A stretch of DNA of 64,000 nucleotides from Streptomyces xanthophaeus (GCF_000725805.1 NZ_JOFT01000011.1:186001-250000); one strand, 5' to 3'; positions 52,498 through 61,424 are shown, counted from the first letter of the stretch. Made by a program: numbers and translations. The notes: generated from the letters alone by a model not told the origin.

Positions 52498-52992
52498 TCA
52501 GCCGGTGCTCGTCCGGCGCGTCAGGCGGGTGCCGCAGCGGCTGCAGTACTGCGCGTCGACCTCGATCGCGTGCCGTTGGCACTGGCTGCAGACGAGGTGC
52601 ACCCCGCACTCCACGCGGGGCTCGGGGCGGGGCAGCCGCCCGATGCTCATCCCGGAGCGCCTGCGATGCGCGGTGAGGAAGGTCAGCCCGTCCGGACCGG
52701 CCAGGATCGCCCGGGGGACGCCGCGCGGCATCAGGGTGAGGGATCCGGGCCCGACCTCCAGCTCGGCCTCGTCCAGGCTGAGGGAGCCGGTGCCCGCGAC
52801 GACCACGACCAGTACGTCGACCTCGGCCTCCGTGTGCGCGGCGACTTCGGCGCCGGGCAGGAGCCGCACCAGGTTGGCGTCGAGCTGCCGGTTCGCCTCG
52901 CGCAGCCGCCACAGGGCGCCGCTCTGGTCTTCCTCGGCGGCCGCGACCAGTCCCGCGACGGTGGTCACCTCGGCTTCCGGCTCGGTCCGCAT
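52498..52992 (-). CDS. Cupin protein with C-terminal zinc ribbon
   Basis: The ATG at 52992 follows GGGGAGAGG and gives 164 residues. A cupin barrel (residues 30-110; LVRLLPGAEVAAHTEAEVDV, AELEVGPGSLTLMPRGVPRA) is followed by a ribbon with CSQCQRHAIEVDAQYCSRCG, a clear four-Cys zinc site. Cupin metal ligands are incomplete (HTEAEVDV), so a sensory or structural role is more likely than dioxygenase activity. Confidence 0.8.
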   Translation of the reverse strand: MRTEPEAEVTTVAGLVAAAEEDQSGALWRLREANRQLDANLVRLLPGAEVAAHTEAEVDVLVVVVAGTGSLSLDEAELEVGPGSLTLMPRGVPRAILAGPDGLTFLTAHRRRSGMSIGRLPRPEPRVECGVHLVCSQCQRHAIEVDAQYCSRCGTRLTRRTSTG

Positions 52993-53080
52993 CTGCCTCT
53001 CCCCCGTGTCCGCCGGTGTCCCGGCACCCCATGATCTCGCATCCGGAGGCTGATCAGGACGGTCTTCGCGGCTCGTCGGC

Positions 53081-54058
53081 TCAGCGGGCAGGCGGTTCGG
53101 GCGGTGTCGACCGGGCGTAGCGCTCGCCGAGTCGACGCAGGTGGTCCACCAGTTCGGGGGGCTCGGTGACATCGAAGTCGAAGTCGAGCATGCCGAGGTG
53201 GACGGCCAGGGTCTGGACCGTGTCGGCGCCGGTGACGAGGGTGCAGGTGCCGGCTCCGAGTTCCTCGACCGTGCCGACCGCGGGGCTGATCCGCTCGATC
53301 ACGGCCGCCGCCGGGGCGTGGACGGTCACCCGCGCGTAGTGGCGCCAGGCGGCGCCCGACACCCGCCGGGAGACGTACGCCCCGATGTCGCCGCCGGGCG
53401 GTTCGCGCGGGGCGAAGCGCGGGCCGGTCGGGGTGCGGGGCCGGATCCTGTCGGCCCGGAAGGTCCGCCAGTCCTCGCGCTCGACGTCCCATGCGACCAG
53501 GTACCAGCGCTGGCCCCAGTTGACCGCCCGGTACGGCTCGACGAGGCGACGGGTGGGCGTTCCGGCGTGGTCCAGGTAGTCGAAGCGCAGGCGTTCCTGG
53601 TCGCGGCAGGCCGACACCAAGGCGGTCAGCACGTCCGCGGACACGGTCGGCGCCGACCGGTCGGCGGGGACGGCCACGGTGTACGCCTGGAGCGCCCGGA
53701 CCCGTCTGCGCAGCCGCGAGGGCAGGACCTGCTCCAGTTTGGTCAGCGCCTGCAGGGCCGTCTCCTCCGTGCCGGGGACGGCGCCCTGGGTGGCGGTGCG
53801 CAGGGCGACCGTCACCGCGACGGCCTCTTCGTCGTCGAGCAGCAGCGGCGGCATCGCCGCCCCGGCACCGAGCCGGTAGCCGCCGGTGGTGCCGCGCGTG
53901 GCGTCGACCGGGTAGCCGAGCTCGCGTAGTCGTTCGATGTCGTTGCGGACGGTCCGGCCGCTGACCCCGAGGCGTTCGGCCAGTTCGGATCCGGGCCAGG
54001 CCCTCGGGGTCTGCAGCAGGGAGAGGAGGCGCAGCAGCCGTGCGGAGGTGTCGAGCAT
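53081..54058 (-). CDS. WYL-domain (YafY-type) transcriptional regulator
   Basis: The 325-residue protein has an HTH_11 domain at residues 5-60 (GSELAERLGVSGRTVRNDIE) and a WYL domain near 140-200 (RLRFDYLDHAGTPTRRLVEP, NWGQRWYLVAWDVEREDWRT, FRADRIRPRTPTG). A WCX-type C-terminus follows. WYL proteins sense nucleic acids or small ligands. It is divergent from the epoxide-hydrolase homologue across 62 bp, the usual target arrangement. Confidence 0.92.
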   Translation of the reverse strand: MLDTSARLLRLLSLLQTPRAWPGSELAERLGVSGRTVRNDIERLRELGYPVDATRGTTGGYRLGAGAAMPPLLLDDEEAVAVTVALRTATQGAVPGTEETALQALTKLEQVLPSRLRRRVRALQAYTVAVPADRSAPTVSADVLTALVSACRDQERLRFDYLDHAGTPTRRLVEPYRAVNWGQRWYLVAWDVEREDWRTFRADRIRPRTPTGPRFAPREPPGGDIGAYVSRRVSGAAWRHYARVTVHAPAAAVIERISPAVGTVEELGAGTCTLVTGADTVQTLAVHLGMLDFDFDVTEPPELVDHLRRLGERYARSTPPEPPAR

Positions 54059-54120
54059 GAGGGCCAGTCTGTTGTGTCATTAGGAACCTATCGTGCCTAT
54101 ATCGAGAATACTGTCTTCTC

Positions 54121-55266
54121 ATGGAGAACAGCAGCAGCACCGACGCCCGGATTCACCCCTTCCGCATCGAGGTCCCGCAGGCCGAGCTCGACGACCTGCG
54201 GGAGCGGCTGGCACGGACCCGCTGGGGCAGCGAGATCCCCGGTACCGGCTGGAGCCGGGGCGTGCCCTCCGCCTACCTCCGGGAACTGGCCGCGTACTGG
54301 GGCGGCGGTTTCGACTGGCGCAAGGCGGAGGCGGAGCTCAACGAGTTCCCCCAGTTCACCACCGAGATCGACGGCCAGAACATCCACTTCCTCCACGTCC
54401 GTTCGCAGAACCCGGCGGCCGTCCCGTTGCTCCTGCTGCACGACTGGCCCTGCTCGTTCGTGCAGTTCGCCGAGGTGATCCGGCCGCTGGCGGAGGACTT
54501 CCACGTCATCGTGACCTCGACGCCCGGTACCGGCTTCTCCGGCCCGCTCGGCGAGGCCGGCTGGAACACCGGCCGCATCGCGGGCGCGTTCGTCGAACTG
54601 ATGGACCGGCTCGGCTACGGCTCCTACGGTGTCCAGGGCACCGGCGGTGGTGCTTGGATCGCCGCCGAGATGGGGCGCCAGGCGCCCGAGCGGGTCATCG
54701 GCATCCACGTCAACGGCCTGGTCACCTTCCCCTCCGGGGCCCCCGGGGAACTCGACGGCCTGACGGCGTCCGAGCAGGAGCGGCTGGCCCGCCTGGAGAA
54801 CTTCCAGCAGGAGGAGATGGGCTTCAACGCCCTCCAGTCCACCCGCCCTCAGACGCTCGCCTACGGTCTGCACGATTCGCCGGTCGGGCAACTCGCCTGG
54901 ATCGCGGAGAAGTTCAAGGCGTGGACCGATCCCGCGGCCGAGCTGCCCGAGGATGCCGTGGGCCTCGACCGCCTGCTGACCAACATCAGCGTCTACTGGT
55001 TCAGCGGCACGGCCGGCTCCTCGGCGAACCTCTACTACGAGTCGGGCCACGACCCGAGCGCCTGGGCCCCGAAGCCGCGCGGCACCGTCCCGACCGGTGT
55101 GGCCGTCGCCCTGCACACCGACATCACCATCCGCCGCTTCGCGGAGCGGGACCACCACGTCACCCACTGGACCGAGCTGGAGCGCGGCGGGAACTTCCTC
55201 TCGCTGGAGCAGCCGGAGGCGTTCGTCACCGACGTCCGCGCCTTCTTCCGCTCGCTCGGCGCCTGA
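54121..55266 (+). CDS. Epoxide-hydrolase homologue lacking catalytic residues
   Basis: The 381-residue protein has the EHN domain (residues 10-110; RIHPFRIEVPQAELDDLRER) and alpha/beta-hydrolase fold of bacterial epoxide hydrolases. At the nucleophile elbow the usual QGGDWGA reads QGTGGGA, so the attacking Asp is replaced by Gly. The oxyanion HGWPGS reads HDWPCS. The catalytic His (DRGGHFAA in active enzymes) is Asn (ERGGNFLS). The two epoxide-polarising Tyr region is kept (YWFSGTAGSSANLYYE). Fold without chemistry suggests a binding or regulatory role. RBS weak; possibly leaderless. Confidence 0.88.
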   Translation: MENSSSTDARIHPFRIEVPQAELDDLRERLARTRWGSEIPGTGWSRGVPSAYLRELAAYWGGGFDWRKAEAELNEFPQFTTEIDGQNIHFLHVRSQNPAAVPLLLLHDWPCSFVQFAEVIRPLAEDFHVIVTSTPGTGFSGPLGEAGWNTGRIAGAFVELMDRLGYGSYGVQGTGGGAWIAAEMGRQAPERVIGIHVNGLVTFPSGAPGELDGLTASEQERLARLENFQQEEMGFNALQSTRPQTLAYGLHDSPVGQLAWIAEKFKAWTDPAAELPEDAVGLDRLLTNISVYWFSGTAGSSANLYYESGHDPSAWAPKPRGTVPTGVAVALHTDITIRRFAERDHHVTHWTELERGGNFLSLEQPEAFVTDVRAFFRSLGA

Positions 55267-55305
55267 CACCTCACGCCGGACGCCAAGCGCCCCCGTGCCG
55301 ATGAT

Positions 55306-55337
55306 CCCTGACGCGGGGTCAGGGTCGGGTCAGGGTC
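55306..55337. terminator. Hairpin and 11-bp direct repeat after epoxide-hydrolase homologue
   Basis: CCCTGAC-GCGGG-GTCAGGG forms a 7-bp stem 39 nt after the stop, overlapping two exact GGGTCAGGGTC copies (55316-55337). Termination is likelier than regulation. Confidence 0.4.
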
Positions 55338-55427
55338 GAGGTGGGGTGATCCCCGTCGAAACGGGCGGATCCGGGCGGACAGACTCGTCCGGAATCGATC
55401 ACCGCACGTTCTGAGTGGAGCCCCTCC

Positions 55428-56615
55428 ATGCGCCGTTCCTCGGCCCTGCCCCTGACCGCCCTCCTGGCGTTCGCCCTCGCCGCCCCCGCACAGGCCGCCG
55501 CCTCCGGCCCCGCCACGGACCTCGACCGCGGCGCCCTGCGCGAAGCGATCGCCGTGCGCCCGGACGGCGGCGCCGCCGGTGTCGTGGCCGAGGTGCACAA
55601 GAACGGGCAGTCGTGGCACGGCACTTCGGGGGACGTCGTCACCGGCAGGCAGATCAGCCCCGGCGCTCACTTCCGTATCGGCAGCATCAGCAAGCCCATA
55701 GAGGCGGTGGTCCTGCTCCAACTGGCCGCCGAGGGCCGCATCGACCTGGACCGGAGCGTCCAGCACTACCTGCCCGGGCTGCTGCCGGAGAGCCGGTTCG
55801 CGGAGCCGATCGGCGTACGGCAGCTGCTCAACCACACCAGCGGCCTGCCCCAGGACTTCGAGGGCGCCCCGGACACCTCTCCCGACGAGGTGATCGACGG
55901 CCGCTTCGACTACCTCTCCTTCGACGAGGTGATCGAGCAGACCCTCCGCCCCGAGGGCCGCCCGGCGCCCGGCCCCCGCTTCCGCCCGGGCAGTCGGCAG
56001 GAGTACAACTCCTTCGGCTACCGGGTCGCCGGGAAGCTCATCGAGGAGGTCACCGGTCACCGCTTCCAGGACGAGGTGACCGCTCGTGTCCTGAAGCCGC
56101 TGAAGATGCGGGAGACCCGGGCCACCCCGCCGGGACGCAGCACGCCCGTGCCCCGGCCCTACCTGCCCGGCTATCTGCCGAGGAGCAGCGGCGCACTGGT
56201 CGACGTCAACGTGCAGGGCGGGCTGCCCGCGAGCATGACCTCCACCACCGGAGATCTGGACCGCTTCATCTCGGGCCTGTTCGACGGCCGGCTGCTGCCC
56301 CCGGCCCAGACCGCGGAACTGTTCGCCGTACCGAAGGCCGCCGACGGCGGGCCGCTGCCGTACGCCAACGGCTCGAACTGCAACACCGGCCCGGCCAAGG
56401 GCACGGCCTGCTACAGCGCCGGCCTGATGTCCGTACCGATGCCGGACGGCTCGCTCCTGTGGGGCAAGACGGGCTCCGATCCGGGCTACCGCAGCGGCGT
56501 CTTCGCCTCCCGGGACCTCAACCGGCGCGCGGTCTACGCCATGGGCACGTCCTCGTCCCGCGACGAGTCCGCAGCCCTGGCCCAACGCCTGTCCCTCGCC
56601 GCCTTCGGCCACTGA
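55428..56615 (+). CDS. Secreted serine hydrolase, beta-lactamase/DD-peptidase fold
   Basis: The 395-residue protein has a signal peptide (LTALLAFALAAPAQA). The SxxK motif is SISKP near residue 90 and KTG is in WGKTGSDPGY near 347. The middle motif reads YNS in EYNSFGY, whereas YSN is usual, so the second-motif residues are swapped. Such extracellular enzymes act as D-amino-acid or ester hydrolases. Single gene. Confidence 0.88.
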   Translation: MRRSSALPLTALLAFALAAPAQAAASGPATDLDRGALREAIAVRPDGGAAGVVAEVHKNGQSWHGTSGDVVTGRQISPGAHFRIGSISKPIEAVVLLQLAAEGRIDLDRSVQHYLPGLLPESRFAEPIGVRQLLNHTSGLPQDFEGAPDTSPDEVIDGRFDYLSFDEVIEQTLRPEGRPAPGPRFRPGSRQEYNSFGYRVAGKLIEEVTGHRFQDEVTARVLKPLKMRETRATPPGRSTPVPRPYLPGYLPRSSGALVDVNVQGGLPASMTSTTGDLDRFISGLFDGRLLPPAQTAELFAVPKAADGGPLPYANGSNCNTGPAKGTACYSAGLMSVPMPDGSLLWGKTGSDPGYRSGVFASRDLNRRAVYAMGTSSSRDESAALAQRLSLAAFGH

Positions 56616-56702
56616 CGGCTCCCGCCGAGGTCCGCCGACGGCCCGGCCCCTGCTCCGTCCCCCCGTCGGAGTGCGTGCCGACGCCCGGATCGCACGCGCG
56701 CG

Positions 56703-56861
56703 CGGAGCAGAGCCTGGCAGGCGGCGGACTTCTCGTCGCCGAGGCCGAAGTACCGCTCGGCGGAGGACAGCCGGTCCGGTGTCGAAGCGGCCCGCGCCGC
56801 CGGGCCGGGCGCCCTCGTCTTGCACGACATGCAGCAGCTGCCGGGGCTGCTCGTGCGGTGA
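56703..56861 (+). pseudogene. Possible HAD-hydrolase C-terminal remnant
   Basis: One frame reads AEDSRSGVEAARAAGPGALV then LHDMQQLPGLLVR and a stop, resembling the 'EDSxxGVxAARAAG' end of phosphoglycolate-phosphatase-like HAD proteins. There is no N-terminal part and no RBS. Weak but distinctive. Confidence 0.35.
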
Positions 56862-56889
56862 GCGCCGCCGCGGCTGCGGAACGTGGGGT

Positions 56890-58449
56890 TCAGAGGCCCG
56901 TGACCTTGGAGCTGCCCGACAGTTCGTAGACCAGGGTGACCGTGCGGTGGCCGCTGGGTGGGAGGGCGACCCCCCAGCGGGCGATGCCCTCGGCGTCCAC
57001 CTCGTCGGGCACCGGGGAGCAGGCCTCCTTGCGCAGGCGCACCTCCACCGCCGAGACCTCGGAGACCGGAATCCGCTCCCGAAGGGCGATCACCCGGTCG
57101 CCCCGGTCCCCAGGGCCGCTGAACCGGGACAGGTGCAGGCGGACCGTACGGGTGACGACGGTGCGCTGGGTGATTCCGGTGGAATCGCGCGACTCCTCGG
57201 TCTGCCGGACCACCCGGTGGTCGTCACAGCTGCCGAAGGCGAGCTCGACGGCCGCGCCGGGGGCGGCGAAGCCGAGCGTGCCACGACCGCTGAACCCGCT
57301 GTCGCGGACCAGGTCCACGGGCCCGGCGAGCAGTGCGTGCCCGGCCAGGTTGTCGAACCTCACCACCCGGGTGACCAGGGGGGACAGCTCCGGTGAGCAG
57401 GCGTACTCGCTGCGCGCGGCCGTGGTGAAGGCGGACAGCGGCACGCGGTGCGCGCGGCCGTCGCCGGGCACGGAGACCTGCGCCGGGGCCCGCAACACCC
57501 GTGCCTCGCCGCCGTCGTCCACCCCCGGCAGGCCGAGCACCGCGGCCGGGCCGAGGCTGCCGATCTCCTCCTCGCGCAGCTCGACGTCGACGGTACGGCG
57601 CTCCGCCGCGGTGCGGTCCGTGAGCGTCAGCCGGTCCTCGCTGAGCCGCGGCGGATCGGTGGCGAGCGCGGAGCGGGCCGTCGACAGCGTCAGCCGCACG
57701 TCCGTCCAGTCCTCGCCGGTGCGCTGCCACACCATCGCGTCGGTCTCCAGCGTCAGGGTGTCCCCGTCGAGCACGGCCCGGTAGGCGGGCCGCCACAGCG
57801 CACACGGGGTGAGGTGGCTCAGGCGCAGCCCGACCGGCCCGGCGACCTGGCTCTCCACGGTGAGCTCGATGTGAGCGGCGAGCTCGGCGGGTTCGCTCTC
57901 GGACGCGTACACCGCCCGCTCCGCCGCCTCCAGCTCCTCACCGAGAGCAGCCAACCGGCTCTCCACGGTGCGCAGTTGCTCCGCGTACTCCTCACGTTCG
58001 GCGTCCACGCGGTCGAGTTCGCGTGCCCAGCGGGGTCCGTCGGTCTCTCCGGATCCGGTCCCTTCCCCGATCTCCCGCAGCAGGTCGGCGGCGAGACGGC
58101 CGAGCAGGTCGAGGCGGGCGCGCAGCCGGTCGCACCGCTGCTCCAGGGCCAGTTGCTCTTCTTCGAGGGCGTGGATGCGGTGGCTCAGGGCGGAGTCGCC
58201 GGCGGAGGGGAGCGGTCCGCGCGGGGTCCAGCTGCGGACGATCCGTACGTCGAGCACGGTCGCCGGATGGCCGGTGGTCAGCTCTGCGTGGAGGGTCCGG
58301 TCGACGGCCAGCGCGCTGACCGGCCCGAGACGCAGCCGCTGGACCCCCGTCTCCAGGTCGAGGACGACGGCGCGCTCGACGTGGGCGCGGTCCTCCAGGC
58401 AGGTGACGGCGGTGACGGGGAGGGCGATCGGCTTCGGGGCCGTGGTCAT
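56890..58449 (-). CDS. DUF4139-domain protein
   Basis: The 519-residue protein opens with the conserved DUF4140-like strand set (VTAVTCLEDRAHVERAVVLD). A coiled-coil region follows (residues 95-190; ALEEEQLALEQRCDRLRARL, ESRLAALGEELEAAERAVYA). The DUF4139 beta domain follows (LTPCALWRPAYRAVLDGDTL, MVWQRTGEDWTDVRLTLSTA, RERIPVSEVSAVEVRLR). No signal peptide. It is translated 6 nt after the stop of the upstream paralogue, so the two are an operon and likely partners. Confidence 0.88.
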   Translation of the reverse strand: MTTAPKPIALPVTAVTCLEDRAHVERAVVLDLETGVQRLRLGPVSALAVDRTLHAELTTGHPATVLDVRIVRSWTPRGPLPSAGDSALSHRIHALEEEQLALEQRCDRLRARLDLLGRLAADLLREIGEGTGSGETDGPRWARELDRVDAEREEYAEQLRTVESRLAALGEELEAAERAVYASESEPAELAAHIELTVESQVAGPVGLRLSHLTPCALWRPAYRAVLDGDTLTLETDAMVWQRTGEDWTDVRLTLSTARSALATDPPRLSEDRLTLTDRTAAERRTVDVELREEEIGSLGPAAVLGLPGVDDGGEARVLRAPAQVSVPGDGRAHRVPLSAFTTAARSEYACSPELSPLVTRVVRFDNLAGHALLAGPVDLVRDSGFSGRGTLGFAAPGAAVELAFGSCDDHRVVRQTEESRDSTGITQRTVVTRTVRLHLSRFSGPGDRGDRVIALRERIPVSEVSAVEVRLRKEACSPVPDEVDAEGIARWGVALPPSGHRTVTLVYELSGSSKVTGL

Positions 58450-58455
58450 GGTGCG

Positions 58456-60612
58456 TCAGCTCCTGCGGTTGCCGCCGGTGAGGGCCTTGCCGGCCGGGAT
58501 GCGGATCTCGTAGCCGCCTTCGAGCACGGCGGTGCCGCCTGCGGGCAGATCCACCCGCCAGACGCGGGTGCCGGGGGCGTGGCGATCGGGCCCCACGCCG
58601 TCCTCGGGCGCCGTCCAGTCGGCCCGTTCCTCGATCCGGACGTCCGGATCGGAGGTGACGGGTACGCGCTCGCGGACCTCGACGGTGACGGGCCGCGGGA
58701 GCTGGCCGGCCAGCTGTACGTGGACGCGGTGGTCCAGGACGGTGATGTTGTTGCGCAGGCCCGCGGTGGACTCGTGCAGGTTCACGCGCCGGGTGACCCG
58801 GATTCCCTCGGCCTGTCCGAGCCCGACCCGGCAGACACCGCCGGGGGCGAGCGTGGGCAGTGCGGCGGTCAGCAGGAAGTCGTCGTCGACGGTGACCTCC
58901 ACCGGGCCGGCCAGGAGGGCCTGGTCGGTGGCGTTGGAGAGCACCAACGTCGCGTACGCGGCCTGCTCCACGGACGGCGTGCAGAGGTACTCGGTGTGCA
59001 GACCGACCGGGATCTCCCCCACGGTGACGGTGTGCCAGGTGCCGTCGGACGGGATGTCGGCGCGGGCCGCGGCATCGAAGCGGTGGTCGAAGGAACCGGC
59101 CGACTCACGGGGCCGCACCGCGTGACCGGGCAGCGGCAGCCCGGCCACCGATTCGGCGCGGCGGCGCTGTTCGGCCGCCACCGCGTCGACCGGAGCGCCC
59201 GGGAACAGTCGGCCCCTGCGGCCGCCCTGGTCGTCGGGGCCGGACAGGACGAGGGCTGCGTAGTCGAGCTCGGCGCCGCTCGGCTGCGGCGGACCCGCCA
59301 CCGGTGCGGGCTGCGGCGCCACAGGCGGGGCTCCGCCGGGGGCCACGGGTGCCATCGGAGCTTGGGGCTGGGCCTGCGCAGGGGCCGCGAAGGACCTGCC
59401 GCCGGCACCCGGCCTGCCCATACGGGCCCGGGCCGACTGCGCGAAGGCGGGCATCGCGCCGCCGAAGGGATCCGGGGCGCCCCCGAAGACCTCCGGGGCG
59501 CCTCCGGCGCTGCCCGGCGGGCGGAGGGCGGGGGGCGGCCCGCCGTAGGCCTGCGGTGCCGGCGGTGGCGGTGGCGGTGGCGGTGGCGGTGGCGGTGGCG
59601 GTGGCGCAACGGGCCCGGACACGGCCACGGCCACGGCAGCCCCGGGTCCGGCGTTCGCAGCGGGGCGGGGGCCGGCCGCGTCGTACCCGGCGAACAGGTC
59701 GGTGAGCCCTGCCGGGGGCTCGCGCCAGCCGGACGGCGCGGGGGCGGCCTGCCGCCGTCCGATCCGGACGGAGCGGAGCTTCGGCAGCTCGGTGCCGCGT
59801 CGCAGGTCGGCCGTGGCCAGGGCGACGGACACACCGGTCCAGTCCTCGCCGGTGCGCTGGGCGACCGAGGCTCGCAGCACCAGTCGGCCGTCGGCTTCGC
59901 CCTGACGGTGGGTGAGGCGGTACGTCGGCACCCAGACGGCGCCCGGCACCGCGTACTCCAGCTCCAGCTCCAGTTCCAGCTCCAGCTCGACGTCCGCCCC
60001 GGCGACTGGGTCGGCATCGATGATCAGGACGGCCGAGACGGTGGTGTCCACGTGCGCTGACGGTGCGTCGCTGGAGGCGCGGGCGAGCCGGTCCGCGGCG
60101 ATGTCGAGCTCGTGGTCGGCACGGCGCAGCGCCTCCTCCGCCGCGACGAGGCGGGCGTGCAGTCCCGTCAGCCGCTCGTCCACGAAGTCGGCGAGCTCCA
60201 GCCAAGCCTCGGCCGCGGTGCGGCGGTACGGGTCCTCGCGCCTGCGGTTCGGCGGAACCGGGCGCAGCCCTGCCACCTCCCCGATCAGGCCCCGCAGGCG
60301 GTCCCGGGTGCCCTGCGCGGCCGCGCGTTCCTCGCGCAGCCGGGTGACCTCGCGGTGGAACGGGCCGGGGTCGGAAGTACCGAGGGGCTCGGCCTCGACC
60401 TCAACCCGTGCCTCGCTGACGCGTACCCCGGGCGCGCCCAGGACGCGGGCGCGCAGCGTGCCCGGGTCCATGGAGCGGGGCAGTCCCGTCACCCGTACCC
60501 TGCCGCCCGGCGGCAGGATGCCCCGGGCCAGACGGCGGCACAGGGCGCCCCGTTCGTACACCACCACAGAATCGAGGGTCGACCCCCACCTCTGCGCTGT
60601 CTCGTCTCTCAT
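58456..60612 (-). CDS. DUF4139-domain protein with poly-Pro insert
   Basis: The 718-residue paralogue of the downstream gene starts at the ATG at 60612. It shares VVYERGALCRRLARGILPPG, a coiled coil, VPTYRLTHRQGEADGRLVLR, QRTGEDWTGVSVALATADL and the final VRERVPVTSDPDVRIEERAD. Between the halves lies an insert with a run of about 15 prolines and a Gly/Ala/Pro/Gln-rich region. An earlier (Glu-Leu)5 run precedes YAVPGAVW. Soluble; function unknown. Confidence 0.86.
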   Translation of the reverse strand: MRDETAQRWGSTLDSVVVYERGALCRRLARGILPPGGRVRVTGLPRSMDPGTLRARVLGAPGVRVSEARVEVEAEPLGTSDPGPFHREVTRLREERAAAQGTRDRLRGLIGEVAGLRPVPPNRRREDPYRRTAAEAWLELADFVDERLTGLHARLVAAEEALRRADHELDIAADRLARASSDAPSAHVDTTVSAVLIIDADPVAGADVELELELELELEYAVPGAVWVPTYRLTHRQGEADGRLVLRASVAQRTGEDWTGVSVALATADLRRGTELPKLRSVRIGRRQAAPAPSGWREPPAGLTDLFAGYDAAGPRPAANAGPGAAVAVAVSGPVAPPPPPPPPPPPPPPPAPQAYGGPPPALRPPGSAGGAPEVFGGAPDPFGGAMPAFAQSARARMGRPGAGGRSFAAPAQAQPQAPMAPVAPGGAPPVAPQPAPVAGPPQPSGAELDYAALVLSGPDDQGGRRGRLFPGAPVDAVAAEQRRRAESVAGLPLPGHAVRPRESAGSFDHRFDAAARADIPSDGTWHTVTVGEIPVGLHTEYLCTPSVEQAAYATLVLSNATDQALLAGPVEVTVDDDFLLTAALPTLAPGGVCRVGLGQAEGIRVTRRVNLHESTAGLRNNITVLDHRVHVQLAGQLPRPVTVEVRERVPVTSDPDVRIEERADWTAPEDGVGPDRHAPGTRVWRVDLPAGGTAVLEGGYEIRIPAGKALTGGNRRS

Positions 60613-60640
60613 GTGCTCCGCCCCCGTTCGTGCTGAGCGA

Positions 60641-60646
60641 AGCCTA
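60641..60646 (-). promoter_or_regulatory. TAGGCT -10 of DUF4139 operon
   Basis: On the minus strand TAGGCT lies 28 nt before the ATG at 60612, a typical Streptomyces -10 hexamer. No clear -35. Confidence 0.35.
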
Positions 60647-60680
60647 CGCCCGACGGCACCTGCCTGGCTCGCCGGTTCCC

Positions 60681-61397
60681 TCAGCCGGGCAGGCGGCGCA
60701 GCGCCTCCCTGCGGGTGAGGGGGGCGACGCGGGGGCCGTGCCGGTCCAGCCACTGCGTGACGAGGTGCGGATCGCGGATGGAGGCCTCGCGCAGCGCCCA
60801 GCCCAGCGCCTTGCGCAGGAAGAACTCCCGCTCGTCGACGAGGGCGTCGGCGTAGCGCAGGAGCCGGGCGGAGTCGGGGTGGTCCGCGCGGATCCCGGGC
60901 AGCAGCGCGAGGAGGGCCGCGCGGCGGAGCCAGAAGTCGGGATCCCCGATCCACCGGTCCAGCACGGCGCCCGCGCCCGGATCGCGCCGGGCGACGGCGC
61001 CTGCGCAGTGGACGGCCAGCGGATCCACCAGGGCCCAGGTGCGGCACTCCCGCAGCAGTGGCTCGACGCCGCGCTGGAGGTCCGCGGCGTCCAAGGCCCC
61101 CGCGTACTGCACCAGGAGCTCAACTGCCGCCCAGCGGTACTCGTAGACGGGTTCCGCCCGCGACGACGACCACAGGTCCTGGGCGAGGGTGAGAACCTCC
61201 GGGCCGGGCCGGGGGCCCAGCTTCCGGCGGGTCGCGGTGACGCAGCAGCGCAGGTCCGGCACCCGGACCCCGAGGTGGGTCAGGTCGCTGTGCAGGTACG
61301 CGCGCTGCTGTTCGGCCTTCAGGGGGTCTGCCAGCGCCCGCAGCGCGGCGCGGAGTTCTTCGACCGGAGGGCCGGGTGCGGTGCCGTCCGCTGCCAT
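60681..61397 (-). CDS. AlkD-type DNA alkylation repair protein
   Basis: The 238-residue all-helical protein has the AlkD/PF08713 pattern. It includes LKAEQQRAYLHSDLTHLGVR near residue 28, VYEYRWAAVELLVQYAGALD, IGDPDFWLRRAALLALLPG, EREFFLRKALGWALREASIR and DPHLVTQWLDRH. The Trp/Arg/Lys positions that cradle alkylated DNA in AlkD are recognisable. The ATG at 61397 follows GAGGAGGAGG. Closer to true AlkD than the protein at 28197. Confidence 0.85.
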   Translation of the reverse strand: MAADGTAPGPPVEELRAALRALADPLKAEQQRAYLHSDLTHLGVRVPDLRCCVTATRRKLGPRPGPEVLTLAQDLWSSSRAEPVYEYRWAAVELLVQYAGALDAADLQRGVEPLLRECRTWALVDPLAVHCAGAVARRDPGAGAVLDRWIGDPDFWLRRAALLALLPGIRADHPDSARLLRYADALVDEREFFLRKALGWALREASIRDPHLVTQWLDRHGPRVAPLTRREALRRLPG

Positions 61398-61424
61398 GCG
61401 TCCTCGCCCTCCTCCTCGTACGCG

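Noticed and set aside
59565..59620. GGCGGT hexamer array considered as a CRISPR-like or minisatellite element
   Set aside because: It encodes the poly-proline run of the DUF4139 protein and has no spacers.
57448..60060. Very long open frame on the plus strand (about 870 codons)
   Set aside because: It is antisense to the two DUF4139 genes; its sequence is Gly/Arg/Val-rich with no domain and no RBS. High GC content leaves such shadow frames open.
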